Part shown: in pieces, positions 8,625-17,272 of the stretch
Layout: every line of letters begins with the position of its first letter
Position numbering within the stretch: position 1 is the stretch's first letter
Source of the DNA: an uncultured Cohaesibacter sp.
GTDB lineage: Bacteria > Pseudomonadota > Alphaproteobacteria > Rhizobiales > Cohaesibacteraceae
Length of the DNA stretch: 64,000 nt
Direction of reading: 5' to 3'
Assembly: GCF_963662805.1 (NCBI RefSeq)
Contig: NZ_OY759867.1
Location: 372,001 to 436,000, forward strand
The notes under the pieces: model-generated
Told to the model about the DNA's origin: nothing
Database searches by the model: none
The model's input: only the letters and a program-made list of their open reading frames with translations
Made by a program: the position numbers and the translations under genes

Positions 8625-11504
8625 ATGGATAAGCCAGTTATTTCTTCGAACAAATACATTACGATTCGTGGCGCACGCGAGCATAATCTGAAGAATGTCG
8701 ACGTCGATATTCCGCGCGACAAGCTGGTTGTCATGACAGGACTGTCCGGCTCTGGCAAAAGCTCCCTCGCGTTCGATACCATCTATGCAGAAGGTCAGCG
8801 CCGCTATGTCGAGTCGCTCTCGGCCTATGCCCGGCAGTTTCTGGAAATGATGCAAAAGCCGGACGTTGATCAGATCGACGGCCTGTCGCCCGCTATTTCC
8901 ATCGAACAGAAAACCACCTCGCGCAACCCGCGCTCGACCGTGGGGACCGTGACCGAGATCTATGACTATCTGCGCCTGCTCTATGCGCGTGTCGGCATTC
9001 CCTACAGCCCGACAACGGGCCTGCCCATCGAAAGCCAGACGGTCAGCCAGATGGTCGATCGCGTCATGGACCTGCCAGAGAAGACGCGCTTTCTTCTGCT
9101 TGCGCCGCTTGTTCGCGGCCGCAAAGGGGAATTTCGCAAGGAATTGGCTGATCTGGTCAAGCGCGGCCTGACGCGCTTTCGCATCGATGGTCAGATGTAT
9201 GATGATGGCGAGTTGCCGACGCTCGACAAGAAATTCAAGCATAATATCGAAGTGGTCGTGCACCGCATGGTCGTCAAGGAAGGCATCGAGAAACGCCTCG
9301 CCGACTCGCTTGAGCTTTCTCTGGAGCTGGCGGACGGACTTGCGATCATCGAGATGGTCGATGAGAAGAATGATCAGGGCGAGCCGAAGCAGATCACCTT
9401 TTCCGAGAAGTTCGCCTGCCCGGTGTCCGGCTTTACCATTCCCGAGATCGAGCCTCGGCTTTTCTCTTTCAACAACCCGTTCGGCGCTTGCCCGGTCTGT
9501 GACGGGCTTGGCAGTGAGTTGAAAATCAGTCCCGAGCTGGTGGTGCCCGACATGTCCTTGAGCCTCAAGGATGGCGCCATCGCGCCGTGGGCCAAGGGCA
9601 CGTCTCCCTTTTACAAGCAGACGCTTGATGCCCTCGCCCGTCATTATGATTTTTCCCTCACTGTGCCGTGGGAACAGCTGTCCTTCAAAGCGCAGGAGGT
9701 GCTGCTCTATGGCACCGGCAAGGAAAAGGTGCAGTTTGTCTACGATGATGGTGCGCGTTCCTACAAGACACAGAAACCGTTCGAGGGGGTCATTCCCAAT
9801 CTGGAACGCCGCTTCCGCGAGACCGAGAGCAATTGGGCGCGTGAAGAAATCAGCAAATATCAGTCGAGCCACCCCTGCTCTGCCTGTGATGGCCATCGCC
9901 TGAAACCGGAGGCGCTGGCGGTCAAGCTCGATGGCAAGCATATCTCGCAGATCGCCAGCCTTTCAATCCGCGACGCAGGCAAATGGGTGCATGACCTGCC
10001 GGCGACACTTACGGCCAAGCAGTTGGAGATTGCCGAGAGGATCCTGAAAGAGATCCGGGATCGTCTGGTCTTCCTCAATGATGTGGGGCTTGATTATCTG
10101 TCGCTTTCGCGCAACTCGGGCACCCTCTCCGGGGGTGAGAGCCAGCGAATCCGCCTCGCCTCGCAGATCGGTTCCGGCCTCACCGGCGTGCTTTATGTTC
10201 TTGATGAGCCATCCATCGGCCTCCATCAGCGCGACAACGCCCGTCTTCTCGAAACCCTCAAGCATCTGAGGGATCTTGGCAACACGGTGATTGTTGTTGA
10301 GCACGACGAGGATGCCGTGCTGACCGCCGATCATGTGATCGATGTGGGTCCCGGTGCCGGGGTGCACGGGGGACGGATTGTCAGCGAAGGCACACCGGAA
10401 GAAATCATGGCAGATCCGGCCTCGCTGACCGGTCAGTATCTCTCAGGCGTCAAGGTGATCGGGGTCGACAATGATCGCCGCAAGGGTAAGAAGGGCAAGG
10501 TCCTCAAGGTCGTCAATGCGCGGGGCAACAATCTCAAGAATGTCACTGCGTCCATTCCGCTTGGTACCTTCACTTGTGTGACCGGGGTGTCCGGGGGTGG
10601 CAAGTCGACCTTCCTCGTCGACACGCTCTACAAGGGCGCGGCCATGAAGCTCAACAAGGCTCGGGACATGCCCTCCCCGCATGACCGGATCGAAGGCCTT
10701 GAGCATGTCGACAAGATCATCGATATCGACCAGTCGCCCATCGGACGCACGCCGCGCTCCAACCCGGCGACCTATACCGGAGCGTTCACGCCCATTCGTG
10801 AATGGTTTGCCGGTCTGCCGGAAGCCAAGGCACGGGGCTATGCGCCGGGGCGCTTTTCCTTCAACGTCAAGGGTGGGCGATGCGAGGCCTGTCAGGGCGA
10901 CGGCGTGATCAAGATCGAGATGCACTTCCTGCCCGATGTCTATGTTACTTGCGATGTCTGCAAGGGCCATCGCTACAATCGTGAAACGCTGGAAGTCGAA
11001 TTCAAGGGCAAGTCGATCTCCGACGTTCTTGACATGACCGTCGATGAAGCTGCGGAGTTCTTCTCGGCTGTGCCGTCCGTTCGCGACAAGATGGTGACGC
11101 TGCAGCGGGTTGGGCTCGGCTATATCAAGGTCGGCCAACAGGCTACCACCCTCTCCGGCGGTGAGGCCCAGCGCGTCAAGCTGTCAAAGGAATTGTCAAA
11201 GCGCTCGACCGGTCGCACGCTCTATATACTTGATGAGCCAACAACGGGGCTGCATTTCCATGACGTGGCGAAATTGCTCGAAGTGCTGCACGAACTGGTC
11301 AACCAGGGCAACACGGTGATTGTCATCGAACACAACCTGGAAGTCATCAATACGGCCGACTGGATTCTCGATCTAGGCCCAGAAGGCGGTGATGGCGGTG
11401 GCCAGATCGTGGCCGAGGGCACGCCGGAGCATGTCATGACCGTCGAGCAGAGCTATACCGGCATTTTCCTCAAGGAGATGCTCGAGCGTCGCAAGACCAG
11501 ATAG
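8625..11504 (+). CDS. uvrA: excinuclease ABC subunit A
   Basis: UvrA finds DNA damage in nucleotide excision repair and loads UvrB. The 959-residue protein from the ATG at 8625 (a TTG at 8598 would add 9 residues) has two ABC ATPase modules. Walker A sites are GLSGSGKSSLAF and GVSGGGKSTFLV. Signatures are LSGGESQRIRLASQIG followed by LDEPSIGLHQRD, and LSGGEAQRVKLSKEL followed by LDEPTTGLHFHD. Zinc-binding CxxC pairs are CPVCDGLG, CSACDGHR, CEACQGDG and CDVCKGHR. Length is normal. It is divergent from ssb, with a possible LexA site upstream. Confidence 0.98.
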   Translation: MDKPVISSNKYITIRGAREHNLKNVDVDIPRDKLVVMTGLSGSGKSSLAFDTIYAEGQRRYVESLSAYARQFLEMMQKPDVDQIDGLSPAISIEQKTTSRNPRSTVGTVTEIYDYLRLLYARVGIPYSPTTGLPIESQTVSQMVDRVMDLPEKTRFLLLAPLVRGRKGEFRKELADLVKRGLTRFRIDGQMYDDGELPTLDKKFKHNIEVVVHRMVVKEGIEKRLADSLELSLELADGLAIIEMVDEKNDQGEPKQITFSEKFACPVSGFTIPEIEPRLFSFNNPFGACPVCDGLGSELKISPELVVPDMSLSLKDGAIAPWAKGTSPFYKQTLDALARHYDFSLTVPWEQLSFKAQEVLLYGTGKEKVQFVYDDGARSYKTQKPFEGVIPNLERRFRETESNWAREEISKYQSSHPCSACDGHRLKPEALAVKLDGKHISQIASLSIRDAGKWVHDLPATLTAKQLEIAERILKEIRDRLVFLNDVGLDYLSLSRNSGTLSGGESQRIRLASQIGSGLTGVLYVLDEPSIGLHQRDNARLLETLKHLRDLGNTVIVVEHDEDAVLTADHVIDVGPGAGVHGGRIVSEGTPEEIMADPASLTGQYLSGVKVIGVDNDRRKGKKGKVLKVVNARGNNLKNVTASIPLGTFTCVTGVSGGGKSTFLVDTLYKGAAMKLNKARDMPSPHDRIEGLEHVDKIIDIDQSPIGRTPRSNPATYTGAFTPIREWFAGLPEAKARGYAPGRFSFNVKGGRCEACQGDGVIKIEMHFLPDVYVTCDVCKGHRYNRETLEVEFKGKSISDVLDMTVDEAAEFFSAVPSVRDKMVTLQRVGLGYIKVGQQATTLSGGEAQRVKLSKELSKRSTGRTLYILDEPTTGLHFHDVAKLLEVLHELVNQGNTVIVIEHNLEVINTADWILDLGPEGGDGGGQIVAEGTPEHVMTVEQSYTGIFLKEMLERRKTR

Positions 11505-12125
11505 ACCCTGGCGAGAGTAGGTTTCTACGCACTATTCCTTTTGAAATACCCGTTGGGCGACGGTGTCTGTTTGCGTATGGGCACTTATTGCTATGGATAT
11601 ATGCGTATTGGCGTGAGCGTTTTCGTTCCGGCTATACCTTTTTATCCGGTGCTAGGCATTAATTCGGGTTGTCAGCTTTGATCAGAGTCAATTCATGCGA
11701 CTCATTTGCTGTGTTGCAATGCAGCAAATCGAAAAATACGAACAATGTTCCTTTATTGTTCCTACGTGTAAATACTCTTAAAAAGCAGGTTTCCAACCTT
11801 GACATCAGGTTTATACGTATTGATGCCTATGTTTTAACTGATTTGCTTAGCAAATCGTGTATTTTCGCAATTTCTCTAATTCATTGATACTAAACATTAT
11901 AACTCATTCGGTATGACAATTTGTACAGGCTTGCCTGTTGTCTATTCGCTATTTGCATGAGTTGCAGGGCAGCTATGCATTATTTTGCGGTGCAACTGAA
12001 AATTTTTTGGGTTATACATTTATTCAACGAAGCGAGGCGAGTGTTTCTAGCGTCTAGCAACTAGATCTCGCAGAAGAACGAACTTGTACCACGACTGAGT
12101 TGAACACTTAACCAGAGGATAGAAC
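11505..12125 (+). other. gene-free AT-rich stretch upstream of the DUF1127 gene
   Basis: These 620 bases hold no reading frame I can support. The 72-codon frame at 11669-11887 has no ribosome-binding site or recognisable sequence. The last 150 bases probably hold the promoter and leader of the DUF1127/hairpin-RNA transcript. No promoter could be assigned with confidence. Confidence 0.6.
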
Positions 12126-12275
12126 ATGATTGACAATGTTATTCATAGCTATCGTCAGTGGAGCAATTTTCGTGACACAGTCGATGAGCTAAACCGCCTC
12201 AGCAGCGGTGATGTCGAAACAGGCATCAGCAGAGCTGACGTGACCCAGATCTCTCGCAGATCAGTAGGTCGCTAA
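12126..12275 (+). CDS. DUF1127-type small basic protein (CcaF1-like)
   Basis: A 49-residue protein follows a good ribosome-binding site (AGAGGA, 5-6 bp before the ATG). The core W-S-N-F-R-D-T-V-D-E-L-N-R-L and the later GISRADV match DUF1127 (YjiS) proteins: an aromatic-basic start, an ELxRLS helix and a G[IL][ST]RxD[IV] turn. In Rhodobacter the DUF1127 protein CcaF1 is an RNA-binding protein encoded upstream of the CcsR1-4 RNAs. Three hairpins with the same kind of loop follow here within 15 bp of the stop, which supports the assignment strongly. Expression under heat or oxidative stress sigma factors is known for relatives and was not shown here. Confidence 0.85.
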   Translation: MIDNVIHSYRQWSNFRDTVDELNRLSSGDVETGISRADVTQISRRSVGR

Positions 12276-12288
12276 ACAAATTCAGGAA

Positions 12289-12400
12289 TTCAGACTTCTA
12301 CCTCCTCCCGGAAGTCTGATAAGTTTCAAGACGTCTCCTCCCCGTTTTGAAACACCTTCAGAAGCCCACCGGTCCTCCTCCCCCGGTGGGCTTTCCATTT
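12289..12400 (+). ncRNA. CcsR-like 'cuckoo' RNA array: three hairpins with anti-Shine-Dalgarno loops
   Basis: Three stem-loops follow the DUF1127 stop in series. Hairpin 1 is 12290-12319 with loop UACCUCCUCCCG. Hairpin 2 is 12323-12353, an 11-bp stem with one G-U pair and loop UCUCCUCCC. Hairpin 3 is 12362-12393, an 11-bp perfect stem with loop UCCUCCUCCC, followed by a T-rich stretch that can end transcription. Each loop carries the (C)CUCCUCCC motif, complementary to a Shine-Dalgarno sequence. This is the pattern of the CcsR/cuckoo RNAs of Rhodobacterales and Rhizobiales, which are cut out of a DUF1127 transcript. Here there are three units; Rhodobacter sphaeroides has four. Confidence 0.88.
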
Positions 12401-12575
12401 TCTGGAACGCCTTTCCCCCAAATTCAAATTTGTAAGACATTACCGCACTTCGAGAATTCGATGCGTGCACAATGATACCTGTCTGTCAGCACCTTGACGC
12501 TAAGGTTTGCCAAAACTCTTCGTTAAGAAAACGATGAACAGGTCTGCTTTTGGATGGGAAGTCGGGAGGATCCCG

Positions 12576-13211
12576 TCAGCGGCTCGACGGGCTTTCGCTC
12601 ATCCAGACATGAAGCGGCTTGATCGCGGGGAAGACTCCGTTGTCGAACAGCCAGCTGTCAACCGCATAGCGTTTGCCGCTTTTCTTTTCCTTGATGACTG
12701 CGGTCGCATGAGGGTAGCGCCCGTCAAGGAAGAATCCGCGAGCGACCGGAGACTGCACGGTATAGTGGGTCAGGAGCCCGTGTTTTTCTGCAAAAACGAT
12801 CAGAGACGTGGTGTTGCTGGCCTCATCGATGCAATCCATCTGGCCGGGAACGCCGGAATTGTGCATGTCGAGGCCACCCTTGTCCTTGTCGGAGCCCATC
12901 AGCGGGCCAACGCGCTTCTCAAACCAGACAACCGCGTTGCCGATGGCTTTGCGCTCTGCTTCCGGGCTGCGCTTGCCTTTTGCGAGGATGCTCTTGAGCT
13001 TGGCGATGTCCTTGCTCGTAGGGCGGAAGGTGTATTTTAGCTTGCAGCCGAATGCGTGGCACACATAGATTGTGGACTTGGTTGCCGGGCGATTGTTCAT
13101 CGCCTTGATCCAATGGTCTGGTGAATCGGACTTCTGGGTGATGCAGCCGCTCAAGAGGGCGACGCAGCCAAGGGCGAGAAATGATCGGCGTGCTGCAGAA
13201 CTGGCGAACAT
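12576..13211 (-). CDS. putative lipoprotein of unknown function
   Basis: From the ATG at 13211 the protein has 211 residues. It starts with a basic stretch, a hydrophobic core and a lipobox ending LLSGC (Cys at about 22), so it is probably exported and lipid-anchored. The mature part contains CHAFGCKLKYTF, a middle GVPGQMDCIDEASNT and YAVDSWLFDNG. The pair GQMDCIDE and a later His resemble the Cys/His pattern of transglutaminase-like cysteine peptidases, but this is weak. An in-frame ATG further upstream would give a longer protein without a proper signal peptide. It is divergent from trmFO. No function can be given. Confidence 0.75.
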   Translation of the reverse strand: MFASSAARRSFLALGCVALLSGCITQKSDSPDHWIKAMNNRPATKSTIYVCHAFGCKLKYTFRPTSKDIAKLKSILAKGKRSPEAERKAIGNAVVWFEKRVGPLMGSDKDKGGLDMHNSGVPGQMDCIDEASNTTSLIVFAEKHGLLTHYTVQSPVARGFFLDGRYPHATAVIKEKKSGKRYAVDSWLFDNGVFPAIKPLHVWMSESPSSR

Positions 13212-13479
13212 GGTTTTCTCGAATCCCCTTAACCAAACCTCTTTCAAGTGCCATATCATTTCATCCCGATAGTGCCAATTGGAAATCACTCTTTCGGGAT
13301 CGGCACTGCTGCAATGTGCTGCTGTTTGATCTTTTCGCAACGATCCGGCGCACGAGACCGTCTCACAACGCAAGTTCGCTTGAAATTTGTGGCAGGAGTG
13401 GTAGTAAGGCGCATTTCACGCGGTGTTTCCGGCGTGGATGTTTCAATTCCGTCGCAGTCTAGTGGAAGGATCCGCCAAG

Positions 13480-14898
13480 GTGACCCCATCCAAACCATCC
13501 GTCACGATCATTGGTGCAGGGCTCGCTGGCTCTGAGGCCGCCTGGCAGCTTGCCAACCACGGCATTTCGGTCAGGCTTCACGAAATGCGGCCGGCCAAAT
13601 CGACCGACGCGCATGTGACGGATCATTGTGCCGAGCTGGTTTGCTCCAACTCGTTCCGATCCGATGACCACGAAGCCAATGCGGTGGGGTTGCTGCATCA
13701 GGAAATGCGCGAGGCCAAGTCGTTGATTATGTCAGCGGCGGATGCTAATGCCATTCCCGCAGGTGGGGCCTTGGCCGTGGCGCGAGAAGCCTTTTCCGAG
13801 GCTGTCACCAAAGCGTTGAGCGAGCATCCGCTTATTGCAATCGAGCGCGGGGAAATCGACGCTCTGCCGCCGGAAAGCGACGGGCTTTGCCTCATTGCTA
13901 CCGGGCCGTTGACATCGAAATCCTTGTCGCAATCGATCCTTGACGCGACCGGTGAGGAAGCGCTCGCGTTCCACGATGCCATCGCGCCGATCGTTCATTT
14001 TGATTCCATCGATATGGACAAGGCCTGGTTCCAGTCCCGCTATGACAAGAAGGGGCCGAATGGCACCGGCGCCGACTATATCAACTGCGCGATGAATGAA
14101 GCGGAATATCGGGCTTTCATCGATGCCATGCTGGCAGCGGAGAAGGCCGAGTTTAAGGATTGGGAAAAGGCAGCTTATTTTGATGGCTGTCTTCCCATCG
14201 AGGTGATGGCGGAGCGCGGGTTCGAAACGCCGCGTTTCGGGCCTATGAAGCCGGTCGGACTGACCAATCCGCACAAGCCCGATGAAGATCCCTATGCGGT
14301 GGTTCAGTTGCGGCAGGACAACAAGCTTGGCACCCTGTTCAACATCGTCGGTTTCCAGACCAAGATGAAATATGGCGCCCAGACCGAGGTCTTCAGGATG
14401 ATACCGGGACTTGAGGAGGCGCAATTTGCGCGCCTCGGCGGCATTCATCGCAACACTTTTCTCAATTCGCCGAAATTACTGGATGGTACGTTGCGGCTGA
14501 AGTCGCGCCCATCGCTCCGGTTTGCCGGTCAGATTACGGGCTGTGAGGGATATGTCGAATCTGCCGCCATTGGCTTGTTGGCCGGGCGGTTCATCGCCGC
14601 CGAGATCCATGGCCGTGCGTTGACGCTGCCGCCTGAAACCACCGCTTTTGGTGCACTTCTTGGCCATATCACGGGTGGGCATCTGATCGATTCCAACGGT
14701 GGACGGCGGTCGTTCCAGCCTATGAATGTCAATTTCGGTCTGTTCCCGCCGGTAGACTTCTCCCGCCGCCGGGAGGATGGCTCCAGAATGCGTGGCGTCG
14801 AAAAGCAGCTTTCGAAGAAAAAGGCTCTCACTCAGCGAGCATTGGAAGATGCGCGGGGTTGGCTCAAGGAGATCGCGTTCGACAACGCGCTAACCTAG
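13480..14898 (+). CDS. trmFO: tRNA (uracil-5-)-methyltransferase, folate- and FAD-dependent
   Basis: TrmFO makes ribothymidine at position 54 of tRNAs using methylene-tetrahydrofolate and FADH2. The protein starts with the FAD-binding motif VTIIGAGLAGSEAAWQLA. The family landmarks CAELVCSNSFRSD, NAVGLLHQEM, FGPMKPVGLTNP and ITGCEGYVESAAIGL follow. I chose the GTG at 13480 because GGAAGGA lies 9 bp before it and the resulting 472 residues match the family; upstream in-frame starts add 19 unrelated residues. Its 3' end overlaps the convergent squalene-synthase-like gene by 9 bp. It is the usual tRNA T54 enzyme of alphaproteobacteria and Gram-positives. Confidence 0.95.
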   Translation: MTPSKPSVTIIGAGLAGSEAAWQLANHGISVRLHEMRPAKSTDAHVTDHCAELVCSNSFRSDDHEANAVGLLHQEMREAKSLIMSAADANAIPAGGALAVAREAFSEAVTKALSEHPLIAIERGEIDALPPESDGLCLIATGPLTSKSLSQSILDATGEEALAFHDAIAPIVHFDSIDMDKAWFQSRYDKKGPNGTGADYINCAMNEAEYRAFIDAMLAAEKAEFKDWEKAAYFDGCLPIEVMAERGFETPRFGPMKPVGLTNPHKPDEDPYAVVQLRQDNKLGTLFNIVGFQTKMKYGAQTEVFRMIPGLEEAQFARLGGIHRNTFLNSPKLLDGTLRLKSRPSLRFAGQITGCEGYVESAAIGLLAGRFIAAEIHGRALTLPPETTAFGALLGHITGGHLIDSNGGRRSFQPMNVNFGLFPPVDFSRRREDGSRMRGVEKQLSKKKALTQRALEDARGWLKEIAFDNALT

Positions 14899-15765
14899 GG
14901 CTGCGCGTCTCACAATGCTGGCATATTGTCGCCAGTTGGGGATCGAATGATGGGTCATTGGGTCTTTTTGCAGCCGTTTCAGTCGGAGCGCCGTTGGTGC
15001 AAGGCCGAGAAATGCTGGCGACAAAGGCCCCTTACTCCCTCCATCCAGAGATTTCAGGAACGCTTCCGCCTTGAACAGATGCTCTTCGCCGCGCTGAACA
15101 AGGTCCATCAGGGCAGCTTTCACTTCACCGTCGTTTGTTCGGGCATGGATGTCTGTCAGATGGACACCATGAGACGCAAAGAACTCAAGCGGCAGGAAGA
15201 GTTTCCGTTCCTTTGTAGTCTTTTGCCACTCGGTGAGATGTTCGGAAAGTGCGATGGCCATGCCGGCATGGCCGCAAAGGTCCGACAGGCCATCCACCGG
15301 TGTTCCGTCATTGAGGATCTGGGCTGCGAGTGCCAGTGGCAGAGACCGGGTCTCACCGGCATAGGTCTCATAGGTGTTGAGATCCGGCATTGGATCGTTG
15401 TAGAGATCGAAGATCCGGGCCTCGATGATCGATTGAAGGGCCGACACTGGCAGCTGATATTGGCGAATGATGGTTCTGAGGGCGGCGCCGAGCGGACCGA
15501 TATTCTCGCCGCCACAACCTTCTGACGCTTGGGTAGCTGACCCCGCTATCACATCCTTCCACCATTGCAGGCGGATTTCGCCCATTGTTGGTTCACTTAC
15601 CTGACGGGGAATGCGTTTGAGTTCGGCCAGAAAGGCATAGAGAACCATCAATGCAGGCCGGTTCTTTTCGGCGGCAATGAGTGCGATGAAATGTGCGACG
15701 GGATCGGTTCGCTTCAATTCCTCTTGGCAAAAGCTGAAGGTATCAAGGCCTGATGTGGTCGCCAT
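14890..15765 (-). CDS. squalene/phytoene synthase-family protein (NDUFAF6-like)
   Basis: This 291-residue protein has the isoprenoid synthase fold. Recognisable parts are FIALIAAEKNRPALMVLYAFLAELKRI, the conserved RLQWWKDVI, and AGMAIALSEHL. The Asp-rich motifs that bind prenyl diphosphate in true squalene synthases are not evident. This is normal for the NDUFAF6 branch, a mitochondrial complex I assembly factor of alphaproteobacterial origin. It lies downstream of a Mth938-domain protein related to another complex I factor, NDUFAF3, and the SecDF genes, all on the same strand. A role in respiratory complex I assembly is therefore plausible but inferred. Carotenoid or hopanoid synthesis is less likely, as no such genes are nearby. 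Confidence 0.85.
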   Translation of the reverse strand: MATTSGLDTFSFCQEELKRTDPVAHFIALIAAEKNRPALMVLYAFLAELKRIPRQVSEPTMGEIRLQWWKDVIAGSATQASEGCGGENIGPLGAALRTIIRQYQLPVSALQSIIEARIFDLYNDPMPDLNTYETYAGETRSLPLALAAQILNDGTPVDGLSDLCGHAGMAIALSEHLTEWQKTTKERKLFLPLEFFASHGVHLTDIHARTNDGEVKAALMDLVQRGEEHLFKAEAFLKSLDGGSKGPLSPAFLGLAPTALRLKRLQKDPMTHHSIPNWRQYASIVRRAALG

Positions 15766-15777
15766 CCCGCTCTATCC

Positions 15778-16284
15778 TCAGTCAACTGGCAGCAAGGCCG
15801 CTGCAACCGCCCGGTCTTCTGACAGGAGAATGTTGAGCGTGCGCACCGCCGCGCCGGTGTCCATGATGTCGAGCTTAATGCCTTGCGCACGAATAGCCGC
15901 GCTGAACTCCGGATCTGGCAAAGTCAGGAACTTGCCGGTACCCAGAAGGAGGATTTCGATGTCGTCCTTTTCCCGCATGAGTGCGGTCAGACTATCGAGG
16001 GTTGGCTTCTCGTCCACATCCCAGCGGCGGATGCCACTTGGCAGGAACAGCAAGGCACCCTGATGCGACATGGTGCCGAAGCGGAAACCGCCGTTGCCAT
16101 AATAGTCGATGGGATCGTGGCCGGGATAAAAAGCTTCGGTCATTTCTAGACCGGCAGCGAGTGCGACGGCATTTTCAACGAGACCGTCAGACTGCTGGAG
16201 ATCGGGCGAGGTCGTGCCTCGCCCGGTGTCGTTTGTTTGTGTCTCGGGCCTGTCTTTGTTGCCCTTGAGCCATTTGAAGATCAT
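15778..16284 (-). CDS. Mth938-domain protein (NDUFAF3-like)
   Basis: The 168-residue protein carries the Mth938/DUF498 fold. The pattern YGNGGFRFGTMSHQGALLFLPSGIRRWDV is followed by EILLLGTGKFLTLPDPEF and a C-terminal GIKLDIMDTGAAVRTLNILLSEDR. These are the glycine-rich strands and the 'TG-AA-RTLN' end shared by the family. The first 45 residues are charged and look disordered. The eukaryotic relative NDUFAF3 helps assemble mitochondrial complex I. The gene sits 8 bp after secF and 12 bp before the squalene-synthase-like gene, so the three are probably co-transcribed. Confidence 0.88.
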   Translation of the reverse strand: MIFKWLKGNKDRPETQTNDTGRGTTSPDLQQSDGLVENAVALAAGLEMTEAFYPGHDPIDYYGNGGFRFGTMSHQGALLFLPSGIRRWDVDEKPTLDSLTALMREKDDIEILLLGTGKFLTLPDPEFSAAIRAQGIKLDIMDTGAAVRTLNILLSEDRAVAAALLPVD

Positions 16285-16291
16285 GCAGTGA

Positions 16292-17254
16292 TCAAGATGC
16301 CGTGACGTTGCCGGCTTCGTCCGTATCTTCCTTGACTTCGAGCTGATCGGCTCTGAGGTTGAGGAAGATCAGCAGCGGGGCTGCAATGAAGATGGACGAA
16401 TAGGTGCCGACAAAAATGCCCCAGATCATGGCAAAGGTGAAGGAACGGATCACTTCGCCGCCAAGGAAATAGAGCGAGCCGAGCGCCAGCAAGGTCGTGC
16501 CCGATGTCAGGATCGTGCGTGACAGGGTCTGGTTGATCGACAGATCGAGAATTTCCGTCAGAGGCTTTTTCTTGTATTTCCTGAGGTTTTCGCGGATGCG
16601 GTCATAGACCACCACAGTATCGTTGAGCGAATAGCCCACGATGGTCAGCAGTGCAGCGATGGTCGTCAGGTTGAATTCCATCTGCAGGAAGGCAAAGACC
16701 CCGATGGTCAGGATGACGTCGTGCACTGTCGCGATGACAGCACCGAGGGCAAACTGCCATTCAAACCGGAACCAGATGTAGACCAGCACGGCGAAGAGTG
16801 CCGAGAGGACCGAGATCGTCCCTGCGCTTGCCAGTTCACCGGACACGCGGGGGCCGACCACTTCGACGCGGCGATATTCGATGCTGTCGCCAAGGGTTTC
16901 CTTGACCAGATCGACGACATTCTGCTGCGCTTCCTCGTGGCTATGCTCTTCGGTTGCATCCTGGGTCTGAACGCGGATGAGAACATCGTTCGGGGCGCCG
17001 AATTCCTGTACCTCGACATCGCCGAGATCCAGAGCATTGAGGCTCGAGCGAATGGAACCGAGATCTGCCACCTCTTCGGCGGTCTTGATTTCAATGAGCG
17101 TGCCGCCCTTGAAGTCGATGCCGAAGTTCAAGTTGAACGTGAAATAGAGTGCAAGCGAGGCTACGATCAGTAGCGACGAAAGCGGGAAGCTCCAGATCCG
17201 GGACCCCATGAAGGGGATCTTGGTTCCGTCCGGGATAAATCGAATGGGTTTCAT
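16292..17254 (-). CDS. secF: protein-export membrane protein SecF
   Basis: SecF pairs with SecD to pull proteins across the inner membrane using the proton gradient. The 320-residue protein has an N-terminal membrane segment (SSLLIVASLALYFTFNLN), the GIDFKGGTLIEI motif, a periplasmic domain, and five C-terminal membrane segments including AALLTIVGYSLNDTVVVYDRIREN, the SecF signature. Length is normal. It follows secD after an 18-bp gap. A short charged tail (DQLEVKEDTDEAGNV) ends it. Confidence 0.97.
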   Translation of the reverse strand: MKPIRFIPDGTKIPFMGSRIWSFPLSSLLIVASLALYFTFNLNFGIDFKGGTLIEIKTAEEVADLGSIRSSLNALDLGDVEVQEFGAPNDVLIRVQTQDATEEHSHEEAQQNVVDLVKETLGDSIEYRRVEVVGPRVSGELASAGTISVLSALFAVLVYIWFRFEWQFALGAVIATVHDVILTIGVFAFLQMEFNLTTIAALLTIVGYSLNDTVVVYDRIRENLRKYKKKPLTEILDLSINQTLSRTILTSGTTLLALGSLYFLGGEVIRSFTFAMIWGIFVGTYSSIFIAAPLLIFLNLRADQLEVKEDTDEAGNVTAS

Positions 17255-17272
17255 GAGACTATCTCCGGTCGG

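Noticed and set aside
8574..9941. 455-codon minus-strand frame opposite uvrA
   Set aside because: It is a shadow of the high-GC uvrA gene on the other strand. It has no recognisable domain, while uvrA is complete and conserved.
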